64,000 bases of DNA from Candidatus Sulfuritelmatomonas gaucii (GCA_900290245.1 OKRB01000013.1:140362-204361); one strand, 5' to 3'; numbered from the stretch's first letter, positions 1 through 8,183 are shown. Program-made: numbers and translations. Notes: generated by a model not told the origin, from the sequence alone.

Positions 1-139
1 CTTCGCGCAGGATTGGCTCGGCCCGGTGCATCAGCACGGCAACGGCCACGCCCAGGGCCACAATGACCAGCAACAGTGCGCCTGCCACCCACTTCAACCG
101 TCGATGCCTGCGCCAGAATCCCGCGCGCTTGCTTGCCAC
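1..139 (-). CDS. AsmA-like membrane-anchored protein, N-terminal fragment
   Basis: Reading the minus strand from a GTG at 139 gives 46 codons that run off the left edge of the window. The fragment has a basic head (RRHRRLKW around residues 10-17), one hydrophobic helix at about residues 18-36, and then an RAEPILRE-type segment. This order of basic head, single helix and RAEPILR motif is typical of the start of AsmA/DUF748-type inner-membrane proteins in acidobacteria (family knowledge, not a search). A GAGG lies about 6 bases before the GTG. The rest of the gene is outside the window, so the family call rests on the anchor region alone. Confidence 0.5.
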   Translation of the reverse strand, partial: MASKRAGFWRRHRRLKWVAGALLLVIVALGVAVAVLMHRAEPILRE

Positions 140-373
140 AACCAAACCTCGTCCGCCTCCATTTTCGCAGGATTCCCTTGCCTCTAAGCTCAGGCTCCTG
201 CACCTTTGACGCGTTTGGCGCCGGAAATCGTCCAACTCATCGAATCATTCGCTCAGTCAAACCGCATGTCTTCGGCGACGATAGTTGCGCCGCCAAATGC
301 TACATTCCCTTGGATGCGGCCTTCCGGCTCTCTTGGTCCTTCCTCCCCTGATGCCGTAGACTTCTTATCATTG

Positions 374-1159
374 ATGCAAGCTCTGATTGAGAACCTGGTA
401 AAACTTCAATCCGTTGAGCTCGGCCGCGCCCGTCTTCATCAGGATCTGCGCGCGCTTCCCTCCGAGGTTGCGAAGGCACAAGCGGAGCTTGCCGCCGCCG
501 AACGCAAGTCGGCCGATATTTCAGCGGCGCTGAATCGCGAGGATGCGCTGCGCACCAAGTTGGATCGTGAGATCGACACCCACCGCAAAAAGACTGCGCG
601 CTTCCGAGAGCAGTTGGACTCGGTCAAGACTCCGGAGCAGGCCGCCGCCATCGAGCACGAACTTCAGTTTTCGGGCGCCGAAGCCGACCGCCTTGAAAAC
701 GAAGAGTACACGAGCCTGGAGCGCACAGAAGCCCATGAAGCATCGCTGGCCCAGGCCCGCGCCCAGGTGGAAATGCTGTCTGAAGCGCTTGAAGCGACTC
801 GCGTCCGCGTCACCGCCCGCCAGCAGGAACTTGAAGCCGAGCTTGCCGCCCTGGATGCCGACCGCGCTGCTCTCCGTGCGGCTCTCGATCACGAATGGGT
901 CGCGCGCTTCGACCGCATCGCCGCCTCACGCGGCACCGCCATTGCGCGCGCTGAAAACCAGCAATGCACCGGCTGCCGCATGGGCGTGCGCCCGCAAACC
1001 TGGAATCAGCTCCGCGAGGGCGAATTGCTCACCTGCGACAGTTGCAACCGCTTCCTCTACTGGGATCCGGCAATGCAGCCCGTGCCAAAAGCGCCGCAGC
1101 CTGAGCCGATCCCTGGAGAAGGCCGTGCTCCGCGCAAATCCCACCAGGCCGGCGCCTAG
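374..1159 (+). CDS. coiled-coil C4 zinc-ribbon protein
   Basis: 261 residues. Residues 1 to about 180 are a long heptad-rich coiled coil full of Glu, Ala, Leu and Arg. They are followed by a C4 zinc ribbon with Cys at 198, 201, 221 and 224, and a proline-rich basic tail. This is the architecture of the bacterial zf-RING_7 (CdsZ-like) family, whose members are thought to act as nucleic-acid or envelope-linked scaffolds. I do not know the exact role. The reading frame is open from 206, but homology-like sequence begins at the ATG at 374 (MQALIENLVKL), so I chose that start; there is no strong ribosome site. The gene ends 10 bases before the next gene on the same strand, so the two may be cotranscribed. 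Confidence 0.72.
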   Translation: MQALIENLVKLQSVELGRARLHQDLRALPSEVAKAQAELAAAERKSADISAALNREDALRTKLDREIDTHRKKTARFREQLDSVKTPEQAAAIEHELQFSGAEADRLENEEYTSLERTEAHEASLAQARAQVEMLSEALEATRVRVTARQQELEAELAALDADRAALRAALDHEWVARFDRIAASRGTAIARAENQQCTGCRMGVRPQTWNQLREGELLTCDSCNRFLYWDPAMQPVPKAPQPEPIPGEGRAPRKSHQAGA

Positions 1160-1169
1160 CGAAATCTCC

Positions 1170-2327
1170 ATGCAGTCTCCTGCCACGGCCCTGTCGAGGA
1201 GGAATGGCGTCGCGCGCCTTGCCTTTCTCGCGTCTTGCTGCAGCCTGCTTCTCCCCGCGGTATCCGCTGCGAGCCCGCCTGATGGGATTCATGTTCAGGG
1301 GTCCGGCACACCTCCGCAGCTTGCCTTCGGCTGTTGCGATCAGGGAATTGCGCCGATGCAGGCCCTGTTTGCCGATCATGAAGTGATTGCTGCGCTCCAT
1401 GATATGCATGCGCAGGTGGGTGTCGCCGTCGCCGATTTCTCGCCGGAACGCGTGCAGGTGGTGCGTTACCTCAATCAGCAACAGATTCCGGTGATCGCAG
1501 GCGTGACGCTCCAAACAAAAGACGGCCCCTACTTCAATGTCGATAATGTGGCCGAAGCTCCGGCCCAGATTGCTGCCTTCGAAAAGTGGACCCGTGACAA
1601 CGGCCTGCGCTGGGATGCCGTCGGCATCGACATCGAGCCCAACTTCAGCCAGCTTGCGGAGCTCAGGAATCACCGTTGGCGCCTGGTCACGACGCTCCTC
1701 CGTAACAGCCTCGACGGCAAGCGCATTCAGCGTGCGCAAGAGGCATACTCCGCATTGATCCGCCAGATTCAGTTGCAGGGGTATCCGGTGGAAACCTATA
1801 CCTTGCCCTATGGTCCCGTTGAGCGCAACCTTCGCACCACGCTGATCGACCGTCTGCTCGGTACCGTCGACGTGAGCGCCAACGAGAACGACGTGATGAT
1901 CGATACCAGTTATGCGCGTCCCGTCGGATCAGCCATTATCCTGGGTCTTGGTCCCTACTCGCAAGGCATCTTGGTCGGCGTCACCGATGGCCTGACTCCT
2001 GCAGGTTCCGGTTTCGGGCCGCTCGATTGGGATGAGTTCTCCAACGACTTGATCGTCGCCAGTCACTTCGCGCATCACATCGGCGTCTATAACCTCGAGG
2101 GCTGCGTCCGCCACGGGTATTTGCCGCGGCTCGAGACGATGAATTGGGGAGAGTCCGTCGTCATTCCCGCGGCGTCGGTCGCACGCGCCCGGCAGCACGT
2201 GATGGCCTTCAGCATCGCGCTTTGGATCGCTTCGCGTCTGCCGTTTCTCGCCGCCGCAGTCATCCTGCCCGCCGCCTTTTGCATTTGGTGGTGGCGCAGA
2301 CGCAGGCTGCGGCTTCGGCACTGCTAA
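1170..2327 (+). CDS. exported protein with GH18-like motif and C-terminal membrane anchor
   Basis: 385 residues. A signal peptide covers about residues 1-34 and a hydrophobic helix about 354-375 is followed by an Arg-rich tail, so the main domain probably lies outside the cytoplasm, held by the C-terminal anchor. Residues 149-156 (DAVGIDIE) resemble the GH18 glycosidase signature DGxDxDxE: the first Asp, the Asp before the last and the final Glu match, but the middle Asp is Gly. Alternating predicted beta strands and helices fit a TIM barrel. The ATG at 1170 lies 10 bases after the previous stop. The open frame extends upstream into the preceding gene, but that part is only a shadow. Substrate is unknown; the glycosidase link is an inference. 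Confidence 0.6.
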   Translation: MQSPATALSRRNGVARLAFLASCCSLLLPAVSAASPPDGIHVQGSGTPPQLAFGCCDQGIAPMQALFADHEVIAALHDMHAQVGVAVADFSPERVQVVRYLNQQQIPVIAGVTLQTKDGPYFNVDNVAEAPAQIAAFEKWTRDNGLRWDAVGIDIEPNFSQLAELRNHRWRLVTTLLRNSLDGKRIQRAQEAYSALIRQIQLQGYPVETYTLPYGPVERNLRTTLIDRLLGTVDVSANENDVMIDTSYARPVGSAIILGLGPYSQGILVGVTDGLTPAGSGFGPLDWDEFSNDLIVASHFAHHIGVYNLEGCVRHGYLPRLETMNWGESVVIPAASVARARQHVMAFSIALWIASRLPFLAAAVILPAAFCIWWWRRRRLRLRHC

Positions 2328-2364
2328 TCTTTTCTTAGGACCGTAGTCAGCCGCCAGGCACCGC

Positions 2365-2392
2365 ACTGATCACTGACGACTGAACACTGGCC
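2365..2392. repeat. heptad tract T1 (7-bp period)
   Basis: Four consecutive 7-base units read ACTGATC, ACTGACG, ACTGAAC and ACTGGCC. They lie in the 89-bp gap between two same-strand genes and end 25 bases before the next start codon. One of eight loci in the window with degenerate 7-bp or 8-bp periodicity. Confidence 0.6.
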
Positions 2393-2416
2393 AACGTCTT
2401 TCAGGAGCAGTCCCGC

Positions 2417-2959
2417 GTGCAACGGATTTGTGTCGATATGGATGAGGTTATGGCCGACACGCTCTCCGAGCACATCCGACGCTACAACCAGACCTTCGAT
2501 GAGGATGTATCTCCGGAAGATCTTGCCGGCAAAGGCCTCTGGGAGATCACGCCGCTCGACCGCCAGGCGCAGCTCCGCGCCTTTCTCGATGCTGAAGATT
2601 TCTTTGAAGATCTGCCGCTGATGCCTGACGCGCAACCGGTGCTCAAAGATCTCTCCGCGCGCTTTGAAATTTTCATCGCCACGCAGGCCATGGCGGTACC
2701 CAACTCGCTCGGGCCTAAGTACCGCTGGCTGCAACGCCACTTTCCCTTCATTCCGCCCACGCACTACGTTTTCTGCGGCAACAAGGGCATTCTCCGCGCC
2801 GATTACCTCATCGACGACCAACCCAAGAATCTTCTCCGCTTTGAGGGTCAGGGCCTGCTCTACACTGCGCCGCACAACCTCACTGCTACTGGCTTTATCC
2901 GCGTGAACAACTGGCTCGAAGTCGCCGGATTCTTCGCTGCCGTTCCCGCCCAATCCTGA
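2417..2959 (+). CDS. 5'(3')-deoxyribonucleotidase-like HAD phosphatase
   Basis: 180 residues. The N-terminus carries the HAD motif I as DMDEVMAD (residues 7-14). It keeps both Asp residues needed for the phospho-enzyme and proton transfer, but has Glu where NT5C enzymes usually have Gly. Motif III/IV is visible as LIDDQPKN near residue 135, and a Lys-containing GPKYRWL segment lies between. Length fits the NT5C family, which dephosphorylates (deoxy)nucleoside 5'-monophosphates in the cytoplasm. The GTG at 2417 is supported by an AGGAG at about 2402-2406. A heptad repeat tract sits just upstream. The exact substrate cannot be read from sequence. Confidence 0.78.
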   Translation: MQRICVDMDEVMADTLSEHIRRYNQTFDEDVSPEDLAGKGLWEITPLDRQAQLRAFLDAEDFFEDLPLMPDAQPVLKDLSARFEIFIATQAMAVPNSLGPKYRWLQRHFPFIPPTHYVFCGNKGILRADYLIDDQPKNLLRFEGQGLLYTAPHNLTATGFIRVNNWLEVAGFFAAVPAQS

Positions 2960-3118
2960 ATCGCCATCCATTCAAGCTTTGGCATCTAATTTGACGTGGC
3001 ATTCTTTTTACGTTTTTCAGGCCAGGCAGAAGCCGAGCCGACTGTCGCCGACCCTCTCGTTCCGTCCCATGTGCCGTTCTCTTCAGATCTCGCCGGGCAG
3101 AATCCGATAGCATTAAAG

Positions 3119-4006
3119 ATGACAGTGGATCTCCCGCCTTCCAAGCCACCCATCTCGCGCCGCCGCTTCCTTTCCGCAGGCCTGTACGCCGGCGCGGGGC
3201 TGGCGCTCTATTCCGGCGAAATCGAGCGGCATTGGATCGAGGTCACACGGCGCGACATATTCGTTCCCGGCCTCCCCGAAGCTTTTGACGGCTTCCGCGT
3301 AGCGCATCTCAGCGACATCCACATGGACGAATACACCGAGCCGTTTTTGGTTCGTGATGCCGTCGATCACATCAACCGCTTGCATCCCGATGCGGTGTTT
3401 CTGACCGGCGACTTTGTGACGAGAGAGCTTTTGCCAAAGAGATTGTCCATTGGCCCAGCGTGGCAATGCGCCAGCATCCTCGATAAGCTTGAGTGCCCGC
3501 GCCGCTATGCGGTCCTCGGCAATCATGACGTCATGGTGGGTGCGCCTGAAGTCACTCAGGCGCTCACCGACAATCACATCAGCGTCCTTCGCAATGCGTC
3601 CCTGCCCATCGAGCGTCCAGGCGGCAGGTTCTGGGTTGCCGGGGTCGACGATCCGGTGAAAGGCAAGCCCGATCCGGACACGGCAATTCCGCCGTCGATC
3701 AGAAATGTCTCTGGTGAGCCCATCGTTCTGCTGTGCCACGCTCCCGACTACGCCGACAAATTATTGACCTTTTCAGCAGGCCCGTCGGTGGCGTTCATGC
3801 TCAGTGGTCATACTCATGGGGGCCAGGTTCGCCTGCCACTGATGATGCCCTTGTTTCTGCCCCCATTGGGCAGGAAATACGTCGAAGGTTGGTACCGTAT
3901 TGGGGCCACGCAGCTTTATGTCAATCGAGGCCTCGGCACCGTCGGCTTTCCCGTTCGCTTTGCCTGTCCCCCAGAGATTACCCTGCATACACTCCGGAAA
4001 GCCTAG
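3119..4006 (+). CDS. Tat-exported calcineurin-like metallophosphoesterase (YaeI-type)
   Basis: 295 residues from the ATG at 3119. The N-terminus has a twin-arginine signal (SRRRFLSAG near residue 13) and a hydrophobic stretch, so export by Tat is likely. The metal-binding motifs of the calcineurin-like phosphoesterase fold are all present in order: LSDIHMD, TGDFV, GNHD, CHAPD and SGHTHGGQ. YaeI-type members hydrolyse phosphodiesters or pyrophosphates such as UDP-diacylglucosamine. The frame is open from a GTG at 2996, but a start there would put about 40 extra residues before the Tat signal, so I prefer 3119. Metallophosphoesterase is a firm call; the substrate is not known. Confidence 0.85.
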   Translation: MTVDLPPSKPPISRRRFLSAGLYAGAGLALYSGEIERHWIEVTRRDIFVPGLPEAFDGFRVAHLSDIHMDEYTEPFLVRDAVDHINRLHPDAVFLTGDFVTRELLPKRLSIGPAWQCASILDKLECPRRYAVLGNHDVMVGAPEVTQALTDNHISVLRNASLPIERPGGRFWVAGVDDPVKGKPDPDTAIPPSIRNVSGEPIVLLCHAPDYADKLLTFSAGPSVAFMLSGHTHGGQVRLPLMMPLFLPPLGRKYVEGWYRIGATQLYVNRGLGTVGFPVRFACPPEITLHTLRKA

Positions 4007-4064
4007 AGCAAACACGAACAGGAAATCGCCAGCCGGATTCGGCACGGAGAGCATTCCGCGATCG

Positions 4065-5462
4065 TCACGCGCCCGCGATGGTCATCCCATCAATCCGGAT
4101 CGTAGGCGAGGCCACCGACCCGCGAAAAACCAGGTCGTTGCCAATGGCAGTCACATTGCGAAGCATCTCAGCCAGGTTGCCCGCGATGGTGATCTCCTCG
4201 ACGGCGTGCGTGAGCTTGCCATTTTCGATCCACAAGCCAGTGGCACCGCGCGAGTAATCGCCCGTGACCAGGTTTGTGCCGAAGCCCATCAGGCTTGTCA
4301 CGTAGAGTCCCGACGAAACCTGCCCGATGACTTCTTCCGGCGTGAGCTTTCCCGGCGCAAGAAAGAGATTACCGCAGCCCGTTCCCGGCGCGCCCGCCAA
4401 TCCCCGTGCGGCATTGTGCGTGGACTTCATCCCCAGCTTGCGCGCCGTATAAGTGTTGAGCAGGTAATTGCGCAGTTCGCCGTTCTCCACCACCACGGTG
4501 CGCCGTGACGGCAGTCCTTCGTCATCGAAAGGCGAAGTTCCAAAGCCGCCCACACCTGTCGGCAGCGACATCGTGTTGTCATCGACGATCGTCAGCTCGG
4601 GCGCGCCGATCGTTTCGTTCAGTCTTCCCGCAAGAAACGATGCGCCGCGCCAGATGGCATCGCCCGATGCAGCGTCGAAGACCGATCCAATCAGAGACCG
4701 GGCCACTTCAGGCGCGAAAACGATGGGCGCTTGTTGCGTGGGCACGCGCCGGGCTCCGAGCCGGCGCAGGGTGCGCCTGGCGGCTTCTGCACCCACCGCT
4801 TCAGGCGATTCAACGTCGCCCATTCGGCGAGCGCTCGACCACCATCCGTCGCGCTGCATCTTTCCGTCCGCGTCTTGCGCCAGCGGCGCCGCGGAGACGC
4901 CTGCGTAACTGGTGCGGTAGCCGCCGACAAATCCTCGCGAATTGGCCAGCGCCTTGCGCCCGGTCGCTGCGTCGAAGCTGCCTCCACTGGAGTTCGTAAT
5001 GCGCGGGTCGGCTGCCATTGCTGCCGCTTCTGCCCGGCGCGCCCAGTCGATGCGTTCCGGCCCGGAGAGCGAGTACACGTCCTCAAAGTAAAGTTGCAGA
5101 TCGCCGCCGGCGGAGCCGAATTCGCCCGCTTCCGGCAGCCCGGCGAATGGATCCTCTTCCGTCACTTTCGCCAGCGCCAGCGCCCCATCCACCAGTTGGC
5201 GAATTCCGTCGGCGGTCAAATCGCTTGTCGAAGCCGAGGCCGACCGGTTGCCCAGAAACACGCGCAAGCCCAGACCGCGCGAACCAGATTCCTTCAGCGT
5301 CTCCACCTCGCCCATGCGCACGTTCACGCTGAACTCGTCGCCCTCGCGCGCCACAGCTTCCGCGTCCGTCGCGCCCGCTTTCATGGCCAGCGCCACAACA
5401 TCGGCAACCAGGGATTCGAGGTCGAGCACAGTTTCAGGTGGTTGAGCAGCGGTTTGGCTCAT
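4065..5462 (-). CDS. pmbA: TldE/PmbA family metalloprotease subunit
   Basis: 465 residues. The N-terminal half has the TldD/PmbA signature (AGATDAEAV, a segment with GEVETLKESGSRGLGLRVF) and the C-terminal half has GCGNLFLAPG and GYVTS-like/FGTNLVTGDYSRGA segments typical of PmbA. It lacks the HExxxH zinc motif that marks the TldD partner, so it is the TldE/PmbA-type subunit. In E. coli the TldD-TldE heterodimer trims leader peptides such as microcin B17 and degrades CcdA. No tldD lies in this window, so the partner must be elsewhere or the protein acts differently. The ATG at 5462 gives a normal-length N-terminus. Confidence 0.85.
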   Translation of the reverse strand: MSQTAAQPPETVLDLESLVADVVALAMKAGATDAEAVAREGDEFSVNVRMGEVETLKESGSRGLGLRVFLGNRSASASTSDLTADGIRQLVDGALALAKVTEEDPFAGLPEAGEFGSAGGDLQLYFEDVYSLSGPERIDWARRAEAAAMAADPRITNSSGGSFDAATGRKALANSRGFVGGYRTSYAGVSAAPLAQDADGKMQRDGWWSSARRMGDVESPEAVGAEAARRTLRRLGARRVPTQQAPIVFAPEVARSLIGSVFDAASGDAIWRGASFLAGRLNETIGAPELTIVDDNTMSLPTGVGGFGTSPFDDEGLPSRRTVVVENGELRNYLLNTYTARKLGMKSTHNAARGLAGAPGTGCGNLFLAPGKLTPEEVIGQVSSGLYVTSLMGFGTNLVTGDYSRGATGLWIENGKLTHAVEEITIAGNLAEMLRNVTAIGNDLVFRGSVASPTIRIDGMTIAGA

Positions 5463-5544
5463 GTCCTCAAGCTATCAAAAGCCGGTGCACTCGCGATGAC
5501 CCGGAGGAATCCGGACGGAAGGGGAGAGAGGAGGGAGGGGGTCT

Positions 5545-6258
5545 CTACGCCGTCAGCCGCTCGAGTTGCTCGGGCTTGACGATGGTCAGGCTGGTGCCCT
5601 TGATCGTGATCCATTGGTCGCGGCGGAATTGGTTGAGGAGCCGCGTCACCGTCTCGCGCGAGGTGCCGGCCATGTTGGCGATCTCCTCGTGCGTCAGCGC
5701 CATGGTAAAGCGGATCTCCGGCTTGCCGTTGGAAGCACCGCGTCCCCAATCCAGCAGCAGCCGTGCCAGCCGCCCCGCCGCAGAGCCGGAGAGAGCCAGC
5801 CGCTTGGCGTCGTGAAACACCGTGAGGTATTCGCCCGACAGCGCCTGCGCCGCATGCATTGACGCAATCCCATGGCGTCCCAGGAATTCGACGAACTCCT
5901 GTTTCCGTACGGTCTTTACCTGGCAGGGCTCAATAGCTTCAGCGGTCACCTCGTGCGGCACATTGGCCAGCACGGCGCTCAGTCCCATCACATCGCCGGG
6001 ACCGGCAATCTTCAGGATCATGGTTTTGCCGTCGCGCGAGGTGGAAGAGATCTTGACCTGGCCAAAGCAGATGACAAACACGTTGCGCGCGGGATCGCCT
6101 TCGGAAAAAAGCTTGGCGCCGCGGGCATGGCTCATCATGATCCCAATCTGGTCGTAATCAGCCAGGGCCTCCGACGTGAGATTGCAGAACATCCGCAGAT
6201 GCCGGTGCTCGCAATTGAGGCAATCTTCCGGAGGGTGATGGGAATGGAGTGCGGCCAT
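5545..6258 (-). CDS. Crp/Fnr family regulator with FNR-like cysteines
   Basis: 237 residues from the ATG at 6258; the open frame continues upstream to 6309 without support. Residues about 25-140 form the cyclic-nucleotide-binding jelly roll and about 160-230 the winged helix-turn-helix. Cys13, Cys16 and Cys25, with Cys112 at the position of E. coli FNR Cys122, could ligate an iron-sulfur cluster. The recognition helix reads SRETVTR, with Arg-Glu-x-x-x-Arg as in CRP (R180, E181, R185) rather than the FNR Val-Glu-x-x-Ser-Arg. It should therefore favour TGTGA-type half sites. A TATACT box lies about 32 bases upstream. Two matching palindromes occur about 1.9 kb away at 8111-8148. Oxygen or redox sensing is an inference. 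Confidence 0.85.
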   Translation of the reverse strand: MAALHSHHPPEDCLNCEHRHLRMFCNLTSEALADYDQIGIMMSHARGAKLFSEGDPARNVFVICFGQVKISSTSRDGKTMILKIAGPGDVMGLSAVLANVPHEVTAEAIEPCQVKTVRKQEFVEFLGRHGIASMHAAQALSGEYLTVFHDAKRLALSGSAAGRLARLLLDWGRGASNGKPEIRFTMALTHEEIANMAGTSRETVTRLLNQFRRDQWITIKGTSLTIVKPEQLERLTA

Positions 6259-6289
6259 ACTTCTACCAGTGGGGCTAGACGTTAAGAAA

Positions 6290-6295
6290 AGTATA
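6290..6295 (-). promoter_or_regulatory. candidate -10 box of the Crp/Fnr gene
   Basis: TATACT on the minus strand, matching the sigma-70 consensus TATAAT at five of six positions. It would place the transcript start near 6283, about 25 bases before the ATG. I see no good -35 element at 16-18 bp, so this could be an activator-dependent promoter or chance. Confidence 0.35.
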
Positions 6296-6390
6296 GCGCA
6301 TATCCCCATTCCACATCGTGGGCCATCGCGATCTACCCGTTTTTCGGCCTGAAATGTCCCGATTCTCGAGGCAAAGCCGCGATCCTGCTC

Positions 6391-6897
6391 TTAATGCGCC
6401 CCATTGGTGCGTCGCCGCGCAGGTATTACGCGCGTCAGGCAGCAAGTGATATAGGCGCGAGAGACTTCGCGCGCCAGTTCCTCCAGAAGACGCATCCGCA
6501 GCGGCGGATAATTCACAAACGCCTGGTGCAGCGCCTCGACCGGCAGCAGCAGCAGCGATCCGCGAGTGACGGCGCTCAGAGTGTACGTGTGATGGCCGTC
6601 TCCCAGCGCGGCGGCCAGTTCAACCAGGTCTCCAGGTCGCGCCGTTCCAAGCGTCACACGCATTTCAAAGCGCTCCGCTTTGCGCGCAAAATCGCCCGAT
6701 ACCACGACATACAGCCCTTTGCACACGCCTTGCTGCCGGAAGACGACCTGTCCGGGGTCGAAGTCGATCGTCCGCGATGCGCCGGCAAGTAGCCCACCGG
6801 CTTCTTGTGGGCACTCCAGCAACTCGGCGAGGGGACGAGCCGCCACGTCGGCCAATCGAGTAAATCGCGATTCGGGTTGTACGCCCAGATTTTCCAT
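6391..6897 (-). CDS. cyclic-nucleotide-binding-domain protein without DNA-binding domain
   Basis: 168 residues. Residues about 20-130 match the Crp/Fnr effector fold: a DPGQVVFRQQG strand-turn, LYVVVSGDF, and RPGDLVELAAALGDG in the cassette region. The C-terminus continues as the long dimerisation-type helix (MRLLEELAREVSRAY) and stops about 20 residues later with a basic tail. There is no helix-turn-helix. It lies 132 bp upstream of the complete Crp/Fnr gene on the same strand. It may be a stand-alone sensor or dimerisation partner, or a truncated regulator; I see no remnant of a helix-turn-helix between the stop and the next gene. An FNR-like palindrome lies 57 bp upstream. Confidence 0.75.
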   Translation of the reverse strand: MENLGVQPESRFTRLADVAARPLAELLECPQEAGGLLAGASRTIDFDPGQVVFRQQGVCKGLYVVVSGDFARKAERFEMRVTLGTARPGDLVELAAALGDGHHTYTLSAVTRGSLLLLPVEALHQAFVNYPPLRMRLLEELAREVSRAYITCCLTRVIPARRRTNGAH

Positions 6898-6954
6898 GAT
6901 TGAGGCCTCACGCCCGGCTCTTTCGATCTCTCGCCTTCCTTCTGAGCCCTCCGC

Positions 6955-6968
6955 TTGATCGCGGTCAA
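6955..6968. promoter_or_regulatory. FNR-box-like palindrome
   Basis: TTGAT-CGCG-GTCAA matches the FNR consensus TTGAT-N4-ATCAA at nine of ten defined positions. It is centred about 64 bp upstream of the start of the cyclic-nucleotide-binding-domain gene at 6897. The local Crp/Fnr protein has a CRP-like helix, so it is not the obvious ligand. One site of this quality can occur by chance. Confidence 0.3.
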
Positions 6969-7139
6969 TGCTGTTCGCAAGCGTGCGGCAACCCGCAGTG
7001 GCGCTGGGGCCGCATGCGTCAACTCCCTACCATCCCGATTTGCAACTGATTCCGGTCGGACAAAACGGTGCGGTTTCTCCTTTCACCCGCCCGTTCTCCT
7101 TTGCGGCGAACCGGCCCCGCTTCGAATCATTGCCTCCCG

Positions 7140-8039
7140 TTACGAAGTGGCCACGGGAACGGCAATCTCCTGCTCCATTTCCGCGCGCGCCCCCTCCGGC
7201 GGTACGCAAAGAACTGGCACGCGCGAGGCAGACAGCAAAGCAAACGCGGTCCCATGCGGCCCCGGCGTCCCGCTGGCACGCTTGACGCCCGCAACCAGGA
7301 TGCATGGATGGTTCTCCGCAATTGCTTCAGCAATAGCATCGGCCGGACTGCCATCCTTCACCAGGCAATGCACCGGGGCGTTGCCCTGGAGCCGAATGCC
7401 AAAATCCTCAAGTTTACTGGAGCATGGATTCAACAAGGCGGAAACTTCGGCCGCAGTCCGCACATGCAATACCAGCAGCGGTCGATGGAATGTATCGGCG
7501 AGCGAATACGCCGTGGCCGCCGCTGCCGCTGCAGCTTCATTGCGTTCCATGGCCAGCAATACGGGTCCACCCGGCGTGGGCCGGTTTGGGCCGGCATTCC
7601 AATCCGCAGCCACGGCTAGCACGGGGCACGGTGCAAGCCGCACCAGTTGTTCGGCGATGGCGCCAACCACCACAGGTCCGACGCCTTCCATACCCTTGGT
7701 CCCAATGACGATCAGGCCGGCCTCGTACTGCCGCGCCACATCCACCAGCATCTCCGCCACCGTTCCCTGACGAATCTCAGAGTGGCTGTGAATGCCCTCG
7801 CGCAACAGGTCGGCCGCCAGCGCGTCGAGCACTTTGCGCGCCGCTTCCGTCAAGTGGCTTGCCACGGCGCCCGGAAGGCCATCCACCGCGGCATACTCCA
7901 TCGGATCGAGCCCGTGCGCCAGCACAATGCGCGCACCATAGTTGGTCGCCAGCTTGCGGGCATATTCCAGAGCCGCATCCGCTTGGCCTTCGAGATCAGT
8001 TGCGACCACGATGGTCTTCAAACCGTTTTCAAAACCCAT
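7140..8039 (-). CDS. tandem-domain universal stress protein
   Basis: 299 residues with two UspA folds. The first (about residues 6-150) opens with TIVVATDLEGQADAAL and ends with the ATP-binding-type GTKGMEGVGPVVVGAIAEQLVRLAPCPVL motif (G2xG9xG(S/T)-like). The second (about 160-290) begins with PVLLAME and lacks a clear nucleotide motif, so it may be degenerate. Tandem Usp proteins are cytoplasmic and are often induced by oxygen limitation or stationary phase. Two CRP-type operators centred 79 and 101 bp upstream of the ATG suggest control by the nearby Crp/Fnr protein. It is transcribed in the same direction as the two regulator genes downstream, with a 242-bp gap. Confidence 0.88.
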   Translation of the reverse strand: MGFENGLKTIVVATDLEGQADAALEYARKLATNYGARIVLAHGLDPMEYAAVDGLPGAVASHLTEAARKVLDALAADLLREGIHSHSEIRQGTVAEMLVDVARQYEAGLIVIGTKGMEGVGPVVVGAIAEQLVRLAPCPVLAVAADWNAGPNRPTPGGPVLLAMERNEAAAAAAATAYSLADTFHRPLLVLHVRTAAEVSALLNPCSSKLEDFGIRLQGNAPVHCLVKDGSPADAIAEAIAENHPCILVAGVKRASGTPGPHGTAFALLSASRVPVLCVPPEGARAEMEQEIAVPVATS

Positions 8040-8110
8040 GGTTCGCCCTCACTGCAACGCTGCGCACAGTTCGTTGGATTTTGAGTGTGCGCCTTCAAAT
8101 CAGGCTGGGC

Positions 8111-8148
8111 AGTGACACCATTCACCCCCTCATGTGACTAAGGTCACA
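8111..8148. promoter_or_regulatory. two tandem CRP-type operators
   Basis: Site 1 (8111-8126) is AGTGA-CACCAT-TCACC; site 2 (8133-8148) is TGTGA-CTAAGG-TCACA, a perfect match to the CRP consensus TGTGA-N6-TCACA. Both keep the full GTGA-N6-TCAC core, and their centres are 22 bp apart, two helical turns. They lie upstream of the usp gene (start 8039) and 272 bp upstream of the GH3 gene on the other strand. The rest of the 8040-8419 gap holds a weak -10-like CAAAAT on the minus strand (8078-8083) and the inverted repeat at 8184-8200; I see no gene in it. Confidence 0.6.
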
Positions 8149-8183
8149 ACGGGCAAAATCCTGATTCTGTTGGAGAACGCGGA

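Noticed and set aside
543..1169. Upstream extension of the exported GH18-motif protein
   Set aside because: The extension overlaps the zinc-ribbon gene in another frame and would hide the signal peptide. The ATG at 1170 is the sensible start.
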